A stretch of DNA of 64,000 bases from Lutjanus erythropterus (Eukaryota; Chordata; Actinopteri; Lutjaniformes; Lutjanidae): positions 14,228,043 to 14,292,042 of the forward strand of contig CM034591.1 of the NCBI GenBank assembly GCA_020091685.1, written 5' to 3'. This document shows positions 48,301-64,000 of the stretch, in pieces. Under the pieces are notes generated by a model that was not told where the DNA came from, did no database searches, and saw only the letters and a list, made by a program, of their open reading frames with translations. The position numbers and the translations under genes were made by a program. Every line of letters starts with the position of its first letter. The first letter of the stretch is position 1.

Positions 48301-51191
48301 CACCAACAAATTTCACCTAGTGGCATTAATTAAGATATATTGTGTTGTATGACACAAAAATGTTACGTGGGACCTGCTTATTTACAAACTAGGATGATTT
48401 ATATGACCTGTAGTTAGGCAACAACTACAAATACAGAACTCTCGAGTATGGGTCTTCAACAGGGGGTCTGCAAGCCCCAGGAGGTCCAGAAAGTTACTGC
48501 AGGGGGGCTGCCAAATTATTGTTTAATTTTTAGAAAAACAAAACATTTCATTGGCATAACATTTACAAAGGCTACCCATGCAATCGTGTGAACTAGTTAA
48601 CCTACTAAATTACTGTGTGCCATAAATTCATATCAGCAATTCAGTGAGCTGCATATTATTGAAATGGCCAATTAGCTGTAAAATAGGCAACTAACCCTTT
48701 TTGCATAACCAGTAGATATGTTACCCTGTCTTTCTTTTTTCTGATGTACGCTGGAAAACCTCCTGTCTGTGCAGGAGAGCAAAGAGAACAGCATTTGAAA
48801 AGTTTCTGTGTGTTCAGCTCTCAGTACTTTTGTAGCTTCTAACTGAATCTCTGTGGTTTTAAGTTTAGTTTCTCTCCTGCGCCACTGTTTGTACTTTCAG
48901 GTATTTGTTTTATTTTATGGTTTCATGTTCACTTTCAGATCATAGGAGTTGCGTTGAGTTACTGCCCAATATTTCATGATCCTTTTAATATAGTCTCCTA
49001 CAGGCTTCCAGCAATTTGGGTGTTTCAAATTAAGAGACAAAATAAAACAAGCATATTTTTCAGCCACTTAACAAACGCTGAAACGTATAAAAACAAGCTG
49101 CCAACTCATAGTCAGGTCACCAAAATATCCACTCTTTAAGGAATCTCACCCAGCCCTCACAAATGAACCTCTGGTCTCATAGGTCTCACCTGTCTCAATG
49201 GAGCCGATAAAGCCTATAATAAATCCAGCTGTGTGGTACAGAGGCAGGTTGACGTAGATGACGTCACTGGCCGTTACACCGTTTGAGGATAAAACAGCCA
49301 GAGCTGTTAGGAGGCGGTTCTGATTGACCACAGCTGCCTTAGGAAGACCTGAAATAGACACAAACAGCACAAGACGACCTGTGATATTAGTTGTGGGAAC
49401 AGATTATCACATGAAACTGAAAACCACACAAATGCAGACAGTCCATCACCTGTAGTTCCAGAGGTGTAAATATAAACTGCAGGACTTTTGAACGTGACGT
49501 GAGATCTGAGGGATCGAGGTAGCGGGGAGTCCGATGCTTCATCCACTTTATCAGAGAAGCTCTCAATCCCAGGTGTGTTACAGTCTTTGGTCATCAGGAG
49601 GACAGTGACACCCTGCTCCATCAGTGAGGGCAGCACATCCTCCACTGCTTCCTTTAGCTCTGGAAACAGACATGCAGCACAATCATAACCACTAGGTGCT
49701 AGTTTTAGAGTAAAACCCAGACTTGCCCAGATATTGGCCCGATACTGGCAGTGGGATATGCAGCTTTACAGAAAATGCATTTTACCCTCCTCTTTCTTTT
49801 GAGTTATAAGCAGGACCCAAAAGTAACCCGAAAAGCTACAAGACCCCTGAAAATACCTTGTGAACCCAAAAAAAGAAACCGAAATCTCTAAATCTAAAAA
49901 TTTGAACTTCAATAGAAAGATATATAAAATATTTTAGACCAACTGTGACGGACATAACCCACCTCAAGAAAAGCATAACAAGACTATTTGCAACTTCTAT
50001 TTCTTTTATTTGTGCACTTCTAATTGCATAAAGCATTTCATAATGTGTGCTCCATACAGGCCAGAAACTATAAACGGGTCTTTTGAAGAAAAAAAAGAAC
50101 TTCTTCTAAATACATCATTACTTATTTCAAAACGATGATCAAAATAATAACTTCCTTTATCTCAAAATAATTATCTTGAAATAATGATCCCAAAATAATG
50201 ATGTAGCATCTCAAAATAAAAAACTTAGTAATTCAAAATATTGACTTAGCATCTTATAAGTCCGTATCTCAAAATAATCAGTTCATAGCTCAAAATGATT
50301 ACTTATCTCAAAGTAATGACTTAGTATCTTAAAATAATGAGAAACTCTTAAAATAATGACTTATTATCTCTAAATAATGACAGTATCTCAAAATAATAAG
50401 AAACCTTCTCAAAATAATGACTTCTTATCTCAAAATAACGAGTTACTGTCTCAAAATAATGAGCTAGTATCTGAAATTAATGAGAAAATTGTTTTAAATA
50501 ATTTAAGTTGTTTAAAATAATGTCTAATAAGTATTAGTATGGTATTTTGAGGTAGAAACTCATTTTTTAAGATACTTACTCATTATTTTGATAAAGTTTC
50601 TCATTATAATGACTTAAAGAATCTTTTTGTTTGTTCATCACGCTGGCGGAAATGGGTTTCCATGAGTCTTTTAATAAGTTTAAGTGAAGTTTTGCTGATT
50701 GTGCACAAACCTGCAGCAGCTATCAACACTTTCGCCTTGCAGCAGTTGAAGCAGTGCAGCAGAGACTTGGTGCGGATGTTGTGATTGAGCAGAGCCACAG
50801 GAGAGCCTAATTTAGCCAGGGCCAGCCAGGTAAACATGAAGGCGGGTTCATTCCCCATGAAGAGGGCGACCGTGTCTCCAGCTTTATACCCGCGGTGAGC
50901 CTGCAGCGCGTTGGCTGTTTTATTACTCCTTTTATCCGCGTACGTGTACGAGAAGCTTTCATCCTCAAACACAATGAACAGCTTGTCTGGATGCGCAGCG
51001 GCCTGCTCCAAGAAACGGTCCAAAACAAAGAAGAGAGGTCTCCTTCTTCTCCTCGAAACAAACGTCACTAAAATCCGCAGTAGGTCCCTGAAATACAGAA
51101 TGTCCACCCAAAGAAAAGGGAAAAAAGTTTTGAGTGCGAATGGTATGATGAGGATAGTTGCTGAAATGATTGAAAGGAAATATATCTCCAT
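39363..51191 (-). CDS. slc27a2: Very-long-chain acyl-CoA synthetase / FATP2, copy B
   Basis: This is the second complete slc27a2 gene. Exons, 5' to 3': 51191-50711, 49659-49450, 49348-49190, 46942-46818, 44260-44066, 42801-42711, 42580-42382, 41212-41115, 40967-40837, 39539-39363; product 621 aa. Exon lengths match copy A exactly in nine of ten cases (481, 210, 159, 125, 195, 91, 199, 98, 131); the last is 177 against 174. Motifs intact: [35 protein letters not shown], and [17 protein letters not shown] across the exon 7-8 junction. The N-terminal anchor is followed by an RRRRRP run that copy A lacks. I chose the ATG at 51191 because exon 1 then has the same length as in copy A. An upstream in-frame ATG at 51311 crosses a likely 5' UTR splice acceptor near 51223. 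Introns are much longer than in copy A. Confidence 0.95.
39905..40478. mobile_element. Complete fold-back MITE in slc27a2 copy B intron 9
   Basis: The two arms, about 39908-40080 and 40310-40478, are imperfect inverted repeats of 150-180 bases. Paired words include ctcaccctcatgctgattga with the inverse of ctcaccctcaggccgattga, and gtgaatggtgaccagttt. The outer end is aactatcccttt. The middle, with agctacagtgaag, is unique. The whole could fold into a long hairpin. A half copy lies at 2925-3218. Confidence 0.75.
43025..43238. mobile_element. Near-palindromic 214-bp MITE
   Basis: The arms pair along almost the whole length: cagcatttcccaatcctgct with the inverse at the right end, and gtttccctgctccaatacac with the inverse of gtgttggagcagggaaac. 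I recognise it as a common fish fold-back element. It lies in slc27a2 copy B intron 5 and has no coding capacity. Confidence 0.75.
44343..44500. repeat. Fragment of a common fish interspersed repeat
   Basis: It starts with taaaggaccagtatgtagga and continues with tttagtggcatcaagtg and gtgtaggagaatctatggtg. I recognise this wording as the left part of an abundant fish repeat. Only this part is present. It lies in slc27a2 copy B intron 4. Confidence 0.5.
45893..45945 (+). repeat. LINE-like 3' tail fragment
   Basis: The wording aatttcctttgggattaata followed by aactgatc matches the short tail I associate with some fish LINEs. A reverse-oriented relative (tactttattgatcccagg) lies at 60596-60640 in a gatm intron. 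There is no LINE body. Confidence 0.4.
48440..48700. repeat. Interspersed repeat related to 29810-30000
   Basis: It begins with gggtcttcaacagggggtct and carries gctgccaaattattgtttaa and gtgagctgcatattattgaa. It is a better kept copy than the one in slc27a2 copy A. It lies in copy B intron 3 and is non-coding. Confidence 0.45.
50115..50620. repeat. AT-rich degenerate tandem array with inverted right end
   Basis: A motif like tatctcaaaataatgactta recurs about 20 times with a spacing of 20-25 bases. From about 50540 the orientation flips (actcattttttaagatac, actcattattttgataaag). The array can therefore partly fold back. It lies in slc27a2 copy B intron 1, ending about 90 bases from exon 1. A related array lies on the other side of that exon at 51680-51860. 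Confidence 0.75.
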
Positions 51192-51679
51192 GTCTTCTCG
51201 TTTAAAAGCCAAGAGTCCTGGTGACAAAAAACACAAAAAAACAAAAGTGCAGCCCCTGCTGCAAAACGAGGAATGTTGCAAATAAGGATTTTGCTCAGTG
51301 GGGCGGGGCATTTTCTACAAAAGTTCCCAGACAGGGTCAAATATTAGAATAACTTGGAATGCAGATGGTTGAAGGGAAAAACGCTCATCAGCAGAGCATT
51401 TTATGATAGTTATGTTATTTTTTATTGCAAGAAAAAAAAAAAGGAGGAAAAGAGGGAAGTGGTGTCCAAACTAAAACTTTGTTTATTTAGAGAACAACTA
51501 GGTTAAAGGGTGTAAACAATAAACAGCTCTGACGTATCTGTCACACTTAAGGTCAGTGTCAGGGTCAGCTGAAAAGGGTTATTGAGGTTATACGACGTAA
51601 ACGACACTCTGCAGCCTGTCTGGGGGTCATTTGATGTGGTAGGCGGAGCCACAAATGTAAGAAGTTCAATGCACAGAAC

Positions 51680-51860
51680 AGTAATGAGTTAATATCTAAA
51701 AACAATGAGTTATTATGTCAAAATAATGATTTAGTATCTCAAATTAATGAGTTAGTATCTAAAACAATGTGTTAATATCTAAACAGTGAGCCAGCATCTA
51801 AAAATAATGAGTTAATCTCTAAAAAATAATCAGTTAAAATAAAAAATAATGAGTTATGTA
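51680..51860. repeat. Second AT-rich array with tagtatctaaaaataatgag-like units
   Basis: About seven units of roughly 24 bases, for example gagttagtatctaaaacaat and atgatttagtatctcaaatt, lie some 490 bases upstream of the slc27a2 copy B start codon. The unit is close to that of the array at 50115-50620. A lone extra unit lies near 51976. Confidence 0.7.
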
Positions 51861-52840
51861 CTATCATCTTATCAATTAACTGTATTTTTTCATGTTATTA
51901 TTAACTGTATTACTCTTGGTGCTTTGGCCATATTGTTTATATAACATACATGCCAGTAAAGCCTGTTGAACTGAGTTAGTATCTAAAACTCATGAGTCTG
52001 TATTTTAAAATATATTTAATGTATTTAAACCTTGAAACGAGCCAACTTCCTAGTGATTAAAGTTTTTATTAAATGTTGACGTCTTACAGAGTTGATGTTA
52101 CTTTTTTTGATTTCACAGCACCGTAGTGAGTAGCCATTTTATTTTTTTTAAGTTGCTGAGAGTTATGAGTACTTATGTAGCTTTGATTTAGTCGGTCTAG
52201 TTAAGTTGACTTGTTGACTAGTTGAGGCCAGGAAGTGAGACGCTGTGTTCTTTGTGTGTGTTCCACTTTTATATGTTGGCACCAAACCACTGCACTGTCT
52301 GTAACACTGCGTACACAACTGAATCCAGAAACCAGTCGAAAGTGCAAAATAAACTGATGATGCAACGCACATTTTGTACTTTTGTATAACTGGTCTCTGG
52401 ATTCAGTTTTAGAAAACATAATTGCACCTTTCAAAACAATGTCACAAAGTGTTGCCTAATGAAAATAAATTAAAGTTACTACAAGGAAGTTTTCTGACAG
52501 GTTATGAAAGTTCAAGTTCATTACTTTAACATCCCTAAATGACCTATGTCACCAAACAAGGTCATCTGCAATAAGACTGGCTGTTTTCATATGGTTATTT
52601 TTGATGTTGAATCCGCCTCAAAATCAGATTAAGGAGGTATGAGGTATGTTAGAGTTAAAAGGGAGGAGGGGGAGATTTTTCTGTAGATTTTATTTTTGAC
52701 ATGATGTTTTGCGGTTGAGGAAAAACCTACTGCGTTTGTGCACAGGGGCCTACAAAATCAATGAAATATGAGAGCTCTATGAAATACTTTATAAAGTAAA
52801 TTAAATCCAAGGATCTCAAACAACAGTTAGCAGATCACGG

Positions 52841-53067
52841 GGACACCCCTGAATCAAAAATACATATTTTTCTTTCTACCTGTAGTGCTGTTTATCCATT
52901 TAGATAATTTTGTTGTGAGATACAGAGTTTTGGAGGTAACAGCCGTAGGGATGGCAGCTTTCTCTCGAATAGAAAGGGACTAAACTGCACTTCGTGCTCA
53001 AACATCATGACCCGGTCGCTCAGGATAATCCACGGACCTTGTTGTGATTAGTTTCATGTAATTCACC
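52841..53067. repeat. Third copy of the percomorph repeat seen at 34397 and 35173
   Basis: Words gaatcaaaaatacat, tgtagtgctgtttatccat, gagatacagagttttggag and taatccacggaccttgttgt match the copies upstream of slc27a2 copy A. It is non-coding. Confidence 0.6.
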
Positions 53068-54229
53068 AGATTACCATCCCACCGACCCCATACCTGGATT
53101 AACCCATGCAGTATCATAAGATAATGTACAATCAAGTCATTATTTTATTATTATTGCATAGCAACATTTTAAAAAAGATAACCAGCCACATTCAACTAAA
53201 AAAATAACTAAAAAAACAACTCCTTTTCTCTGGTCCCTAGGACTGTTGACATTACAAAGACAACAGCATTGACATACCACACTGTTGTTGATTGTTAAAA
53301 AAAAAAACAAAAAAAAACTACAGTGTAACCTTATGTGACCTGTCTGGTAATGAGACTGTTTCTATTATTAATATGAGCAATCATCAAGTATATTTTTTTT
53401 GGGGCTTAGCTGTAATGTAAAATGTCTGTTCAGTTCATTTTCACAATATCTTCATGTTCAGTTAATACATAAATGTTTGTGCATTTGTAGAGCCACTGTG
53501 ATCTGCATGTAAATACACATGTGATGACAGCAGACTGACTGAACATGGAGAACTTTTCTTGAGACATCTCAGGCTGGTTACCATGTGTTTTGTAAATTGA
53601 TGGTTTAATACTTGTTTTCAGAATGTTCTTGAGAAAAAGGGAAACATTTGGAGGTGTTGTTATTTGTGGGTTATTATGCAATGGTTTTACTGGTCTGGCC
53701 TACTTGAGATCAAATTAGGCTGGATGTGACTCATTATGAGTTTGACACCCCTGGTTAAGCTGACAAAAAAAATCAGTTTCTCTTATCATTATTATAGACA
53801 AATCTGTGGTGTCAGGGGATGATAAGAAGAAAGAACAAAGTTCTGCTGCACAAATCTGAGTCTGTTTTATTGGATTCTGTAGAGATTCTGTAGGAACCAG
53901 TGGCAGCTGGCCAATAGAGGGCACTGCCCAACTTCTTCTCACATCCTAAAACTTATGTGAAAAAGACTTAATTACTTTGAAATATATACTGTATATGCAT
54001 TAAATTATTAAATATATTAAATCAGCAAGGCTAATTGTGTAGTTAGTGAGTAAAATGTGTAATCTGCAATAAAATGTGCTGTTAGGAATTTTTTACATCG
54101 TCTAAATTACTGATTGGTCAAGAGCTGTGGTCCTAGAGGCATGGTACCTCAGACCTTGTCCAGCTGCATACGCTCAATGAATGGGGTGCCAACTGTACAT
54201 GTAATAGGTCCTGATAAAGGTGGACAGCC

Positions 54230-55240
54230 GTCTTAAATAAAGCTCAGGAGGAAGTGTGGCACTGAGCACATTTTCAGGAGCACAATATGCATTGTGGCTG
54301 CCAGTACCTCAAGAGGCAGAGGCACAATCTCGTCACCCTGCCTCCCCAAACAAAACTGAGATAAGCGAGCCATGAGGTCGGCCTGTCCTCCAGGAGTTAG
54401 GATAAGAGTTGCTGTTCTGGCATCCAAACACATCTTTTTTAGGAATGAAGAAGTAATGTGAATAGAACCCAGCCTGATGACCATTCTGCTTGACCTCCCT
54501 GATGGCCTTCTTTGCCAGGAGTGTGGCTCTGCAGCCAGAACCCTCCTGAGAGTCAGCTACCACTGGAAAGGTGGCTGACCTTGTCAATGGAGGTGGGCAC
54601 AGAAACTGCAAACAATAACCTTAAGTCATGGTGGAAACCATTCAGCGGGGCACTCAAGGGTCTTTCAGGGCAGGTGCTGTTCCTAGAGGCTGCCAGAGGC
54701 AGACGTGGGGCTGTTGAGACAAACTGTTCACAGTCCTGCCAGAGTAATCCCGGCACCACCTGAGAACACTGGTGGGCATCTTGGCATGGCAGATGGCCAT
54801 GCCATGGAAGACCACAAGTCAGACGGTCAGAGGTTAGATCTCAACATCCTAAGGGAGGCCATGGCCCTGGAAGTTGCCACTGTTCACTTTTTCATCAGCT
54901 TAGCAAAGAGTGAGGACACCTGCTGTACCTCAACAGCTGATACGAGCTGATAGCCCCCGTCTTAACCAGCTGTCCCTGGATTGTCACAGCTCCACAGCCC
55001 CTTCATCTGATGCATCCGACATGGAGCACACCAGACCCAGTTCCTCCTCCTCCTCATCCAGTGAGGAGATGGAGTTGCCAACTTTTTCCTGATAGTCATA
55101 CCCAGGGTATGAGGTGATTCAGACTCCACCCCTACTTGGTCATCCCAAACCACTGATCTTGGCCACTTCACCTGCTGCAGCTGCTCAATAACAGTGGCTG
55201 GACATTTGCAAGAAAATGCCAGAGACCTAGCCTCCCTCAA
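54230..55240 (-). mobile_element. Possible DIRS-like retroelement remnant
   Basis: On the minus strand near 54550-54430 one frame reads LLAKKAIREV and AGFYSHYFFIPKKD. This resembles the opening of the reverse transcriptase of DIRS-type or related retroelements as I remember them. The frames are short and broken, and the flanking parts are not recognisable. The assignment is weak; the boundaries are those of the open, non-AT-rich stretch. Confidence 0.35.
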
Positions 55241-55886
55241 TCAAGCTGGCAGGGTAAAACAATTCTACAGCTGTCCCGAATACCATTTTGGGTCGCTGAT
55301 GTTTTGGTAAAAATACAGGTGAATATTCAGAGATGGTTGGCGGGAACAACACCAGCCATCATACTTTCTTCAAACTTATTGTGTACTGTTCTATTATTGT
55401 AATTATGTCTAATGAGAGATGAGGGCCAGAAAGGCGGCATCTACCACTGCACATACAGAGGGTCAAGCTTGCACACTGATGAAGTTGGAGCAGAAATGCT
55501 CCCTTGTGTGGATGCTTTTCTGTGCAGTTGTATCACATGCATGGGTTTGGACACTAATTAAATACCATTTCCCACCTTTTATCAGTCATTTGCCATCTTT
55601 TCAGGGAAGCTGATGCAACGTCTCCTTCCTCTTTTCAAAAAAAAAGTATTACAGTAATACATTTCAACAATATTTACCACAGAAGCTTTAAATTTTTTGG
55701 GTCAGCCTTAAGCAATTTATGCAGGAGGCTGAGTCCTGACTGGCCATGCCTGGCCTGTCGTGCATGGTCCAGCTCTAAGCCAAGTACACATTGATCATGC
55801 CCAGTACACAATTTGAGGGGGGATGAAAGGGGGATGCCACCCCCCTTGTGCACATAATGACCACAATGCATCCTCCTTGTTAACCT

Positions 55887-56290
55887 GCCACTAGGACATT
55901 TCTCCACACTTTCTCCACTGGAGGAGTACCCTAGGGACCACTTTAGCATATTTGTTTCTACTGGTAGCCCATTCTAGAGGGCACTTTATCATATTTCATC
56001 CAGTGGAAGGGCACCCTAGACAGCACTTAAGCATGTTGTCTTGGACACTGGCCCACTCTAGAGGGCACTTTAGCATGTTTTCTCCACTGGAAGAGCACTG
56101 TAGAAGACACCTTTTTATATTTTGTCTACTGGAAGACCATCCCAGAGGACACTTTAGCATCTTGTCTTGGACATTTGGTCACTCTAGAGGGCACTTAACC
56201 ACGCTGTCTCCAGTGGAGGAGCACTCTAGAAGACAGTTTATCATGTTTTGTCCCCTGGAGGACCACCCGCAAGAGCATCTAAGAGGACAC
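55887..56290. repeat. 42-bp minisatellite with 126-bp higher-order period
   Basis: About nine and a half units of 42-43 bases; unit starts at 55927, 55969, 56012, 56054, 56096, 56138, 56180, 56222 and 56264. The typical unit begins cactctagagggcacttt and ends ctccactggaagag. Units 3/6 share gtcttggaca, units 4/7 share cactctagagggcactt, and units 5/8 share a tagaagaca core. Three units thus form a 126-base higher-order repeat. Because 42 is a multiple of three, a frame of 154 codons runs through it (55952-56416) with a 14-residue period. I do not regard that as a gene. Confidence 0.85.
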
Positions 56291-57889
56291 AATTGCAACA
56301 TTTTTGCAAACATGGAGGCACCAGGTAGGGGCAATTTCCCCCTCTGCCAGTGGGTGTGCCTCATCGGTGGTGATTTGCTGGGAAGCATGCCTGCTGTTTC
56401 CTCTGAGCAGGTATGATTTCACATGAGACAATAGCAATGCATGCCAGAAAAGCTGACCCTGCAAGCTGCCACCCTTCCACCAGCCTGCAGCAGCGACACA
56501 GAGGGGGGTAGACCAGCTCTCCTGCTCACAAGTTAAAGTCAAAGTCAAAGTCAAAATACACACGGAAACATGCACAACTCAAATATCAAAATATATAGAC
56601 TGCTTGATTGTGAAGATCAAGGATTCAGAGGTGGCACGCAGGCGTGGTGCTTAAATAACCATGTGTTAATCAGTGCGTGGCCACCACAGGTGATGTGTTA
56701 GTGTCCACGTCAGCTGCACCCGTGGGGTCAGTCCCCTGAGATATGGAATATGTTGGGTGGAGAGATAGAGAGCTCTGTCACTGTAAATGTGCCAGCTAGT
56801 CATGCAGCAGAGACGCAGTATCAGCTTGTTTGCAGGTTTCTGCTTTATAGTAATCATGCATTGATAAATGCTGCTGTATTTTTTTTTTTAAAAAGTGACT
56901 TCATATCACAAAATCTTCCTTGTGACTGTTGGAGCAGTAAATGATGCTGCTGGGCGCTGAAGGCATCCTCGGTCATATCCTTTGAACCTTTGGGCATCAG
57001 CCAGAGATTATTTTAGAGCATATATCAGCAGTCAGTCACTGAGGTCTTTAGGTTATGAAACTCCTGTGAGCACACCCCGGCGAAGCATGTGGTCAAACAA
57101 GCCGTACAAACCAATTGTTCAGTCCACATAAATTAATCTATGAACTGTGTGACCTTTTGCTGCGTGTCCAGAGTGCATTCGGTAATGTTCCCCAAATAAA
57201 TGACACTGTTACTGAGATTATATTACACCGGATTCAAATAAGCAAGCATGACAAACTGAATCATAACACAGTAAAGTCTGGAGCTGTCAGTTATAATAAA
57301 TATTACAAAATTTAGGAAATATTAATTAAAGATAAAGAAAAAGTCATTATTTTTTATAAATCACTAAAGGGTCAATTTAGGCTGTTTTCAGCCTTTTTGT
57401 GCAATAGCCAACACTGCATAAAAAACTTCTTCCTACTCCTTTTGTAATACTGATTATAGATTATATAAGTATATTTATAGATATAGACTTAATTTGAATT
57501 TGCTGAACCTGTTCATTTATTATTCTTGTTTTGCATTGGGGTTTTTATTCCTTTTCTTTATCTTTCTTTCAAATTTTCCAAATAAAAACATGAATCTAAA
57601 ATTTAAAACAGGATGTATTGCAGTAGGTTGAAAAAAAAAGTTTATTTTGCAATGCCAGCATGTCTTCAATCGGTTTATACTGTTCCTTCATTATTTATTC
57701 TTTGAGCAAATAAGACTACCTTCAGGGAGAACACAAATATTCTGCGGAGAGAAGATAATTCCCGAGACATTCTCCGATTCTCTCCTCGGAAACCTTTAAC
57801 GCTCGTAGCCCAGTTGATAAGAATTTGCTGGCGTAAGGGATTGTGTTTCAGAAATGCTTTTTCTCGAGTCACGTTGCCTCTCAACATGA

Positions 57890-58026
57890 AAGCGACCAAT
57901 GGTCTCAGAGGCACGCAGAAGACGCTCCTATAAAGCCGAGGCGCATCCATTCATGTGCAAACTGCGAGTTGGATCCTGCGCCGCTGCTGCGTGATTTCAC
58001 TGACACACTCACTATTACATTGGACA
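57890..58026 (+). promoter_or_regulatory. gatm: gatm core promoter
   Basis: A CCAAT box at 57896-57900 and a TATAAAG at 57929-57935 are spaced about 30 bases apart. They predict transcription from about 57960 and a 5' UTR of about 67 bases. The flanking sequence is richer in CG than the spacer. The motifs are clear but the start site is not measured. Confidence 0.6.
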
Positions 58027-63708
<5,682 letters not shown>

Positions 63709-64000
63709 CCTTGCCAGAAATAGGCAGTTTTTATTGAGCTTTTGAAGATTTAAGCCTCAGTCCTGAATCTTAACACCACTGTAATCGGCAAATCTTTTAT
63801 CGTCAGTGAATCATGTATGTACACGCAGGTGAATGAAGGGTGGAGGCCTGTGATACAACACATTAGAAACACGTGTGTGTCTGTGTGTGTGTGTTGGGTG
63901 TCACCTGCTGCAGCTCAGAGTCAAACCTGTGAGCAGACAGTTTATTGTTCTAACTAAAAATGAAGTAATCTTATCATGATAGGTGGCACCAGAGTCCTCC
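63709..64000 (+). other. gatm: gatm 3' UTR (continues past window)
   Basis: The sequence after the stop codon holds a short (GT)n-like run near 63872-63894. There is no AATAAA or ATTAAA. It is most likely 3' UTR running off the window. Confidence 0.6.

Larger units (their letters stand above)
51192..58026. other. Spacer between slc27a2 copy B and gatm
   Basis: The spacer separates the divergently oriented slc27a2 copy B and gatm. It holds the AT-rich array at 51680-51860, a repeat at 52841-53067, a retroelement-like remnant near 54230-55240, the 42-bp minisatellite at 55887-56290 and the gatm promoter at its right end. Open frames here have no splice context or recognisable domains. No gene is supported. 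Confidence 0.6.

Noticed and set aside
50115-50620. CRISPR-like spaced repeats
   Set aside because: The units are AT-rich, degenerate and contiguous, without constant-length unique spacers, and the genome is eukaryotic.
51192-51311. Upstream in-frame ATG extending slc27a2 copy B by 40 residues
   Set aside because: The extension has no counterpart in copy A and crosses a T-rich tract ending in CACCAG that looks like a 5' UTR splice acceptor. Starting at 51191 gives the same exon 1 length as copy A.
55952-56416. 154-codon plus-strand frame as a gene
   Set aside because: It runs through the 42-bp minisatellite, whose unit is a multiple of three, so the long frame follows from the repeat. There is no splice or start context and no recognisable domain outside the array.

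Overview
The window is a piece of a vertebrate nuclear chromosome, almost certainly from a ray-finned fish. Five genes are present, all split by GT-AG introns, and their order matches part of human 15q21. The dense short repeats (hAT-like and fold-back MITEs, Tc1/mariner relics, a tRNA-derived SINE, an L2-type LINE tail) look like those of percomorph teleosts. Gene identities rest on my reading of spliced exons against remembered vertebrate proteins. Repeat families were named from memory, not from a database search.

Layout, left to right. (1) usp8 (ubiquitin-specific protease 8), minus strand, 11262 to 1249, 14 coding exons; the 3' part of the catalytic domain lies beyond the left edge. Its promoter and 5' UTR lie around 11.26-12.56 kb. 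(2) A gene-poor 5 kb spacer. (3) hdc (histidine decarboxylase), plus strand, 17737-24812, 12 coding exons, complete, with a TATA box. A hAT-like element sits 75 bases after its stop. (4) Two complete tandem slc27a2 genes (very-long-chain acyl-CoA synthetase / FATP2), both minus strand: copy A 34013-27510 and copy B 51191-39363. Nine of their ten coding exons have identical lengths. A decayed copy of slc27a2 exon 9 lies between hdc and copy A. (5) A 6.8 kb spacer with AT-rich arrays, a retroelement-like remnant and a 42-bp minisatellite with a 126-bp higher-order period. (6) gatm (glycine amidinotransferase), plus strand, 58027-63708, nine coding exons, complete.

All reconstructed reading frames close: usp8 gives 865 codons to the window edge, hdc 661 aa, slc27a2 copy A 620 aa, copy B 621 aa and gatm 423 aa. 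The active-site residues I checked are in place: Cys765 in USP8, Lys305 in HDC and Cys407 in GATM.

The genes do not form a pathway. They are a conserved vertebrate neighbourhood covering endosomal deubiquitination, histamine synthesis, fatty-acid activation and uptake, and creatine synthesis. I found no sign of a new multi-gene system. The points most worth a second look are the decayed slc27a2 exon, a duplicated splice-acceptor region in gatm intron 8, a MITE end touching a usp8 splice donor, the 42/126-bp minisatellite, and related AT-rich arrays on both sides of slc27a2 copy B exon 1.
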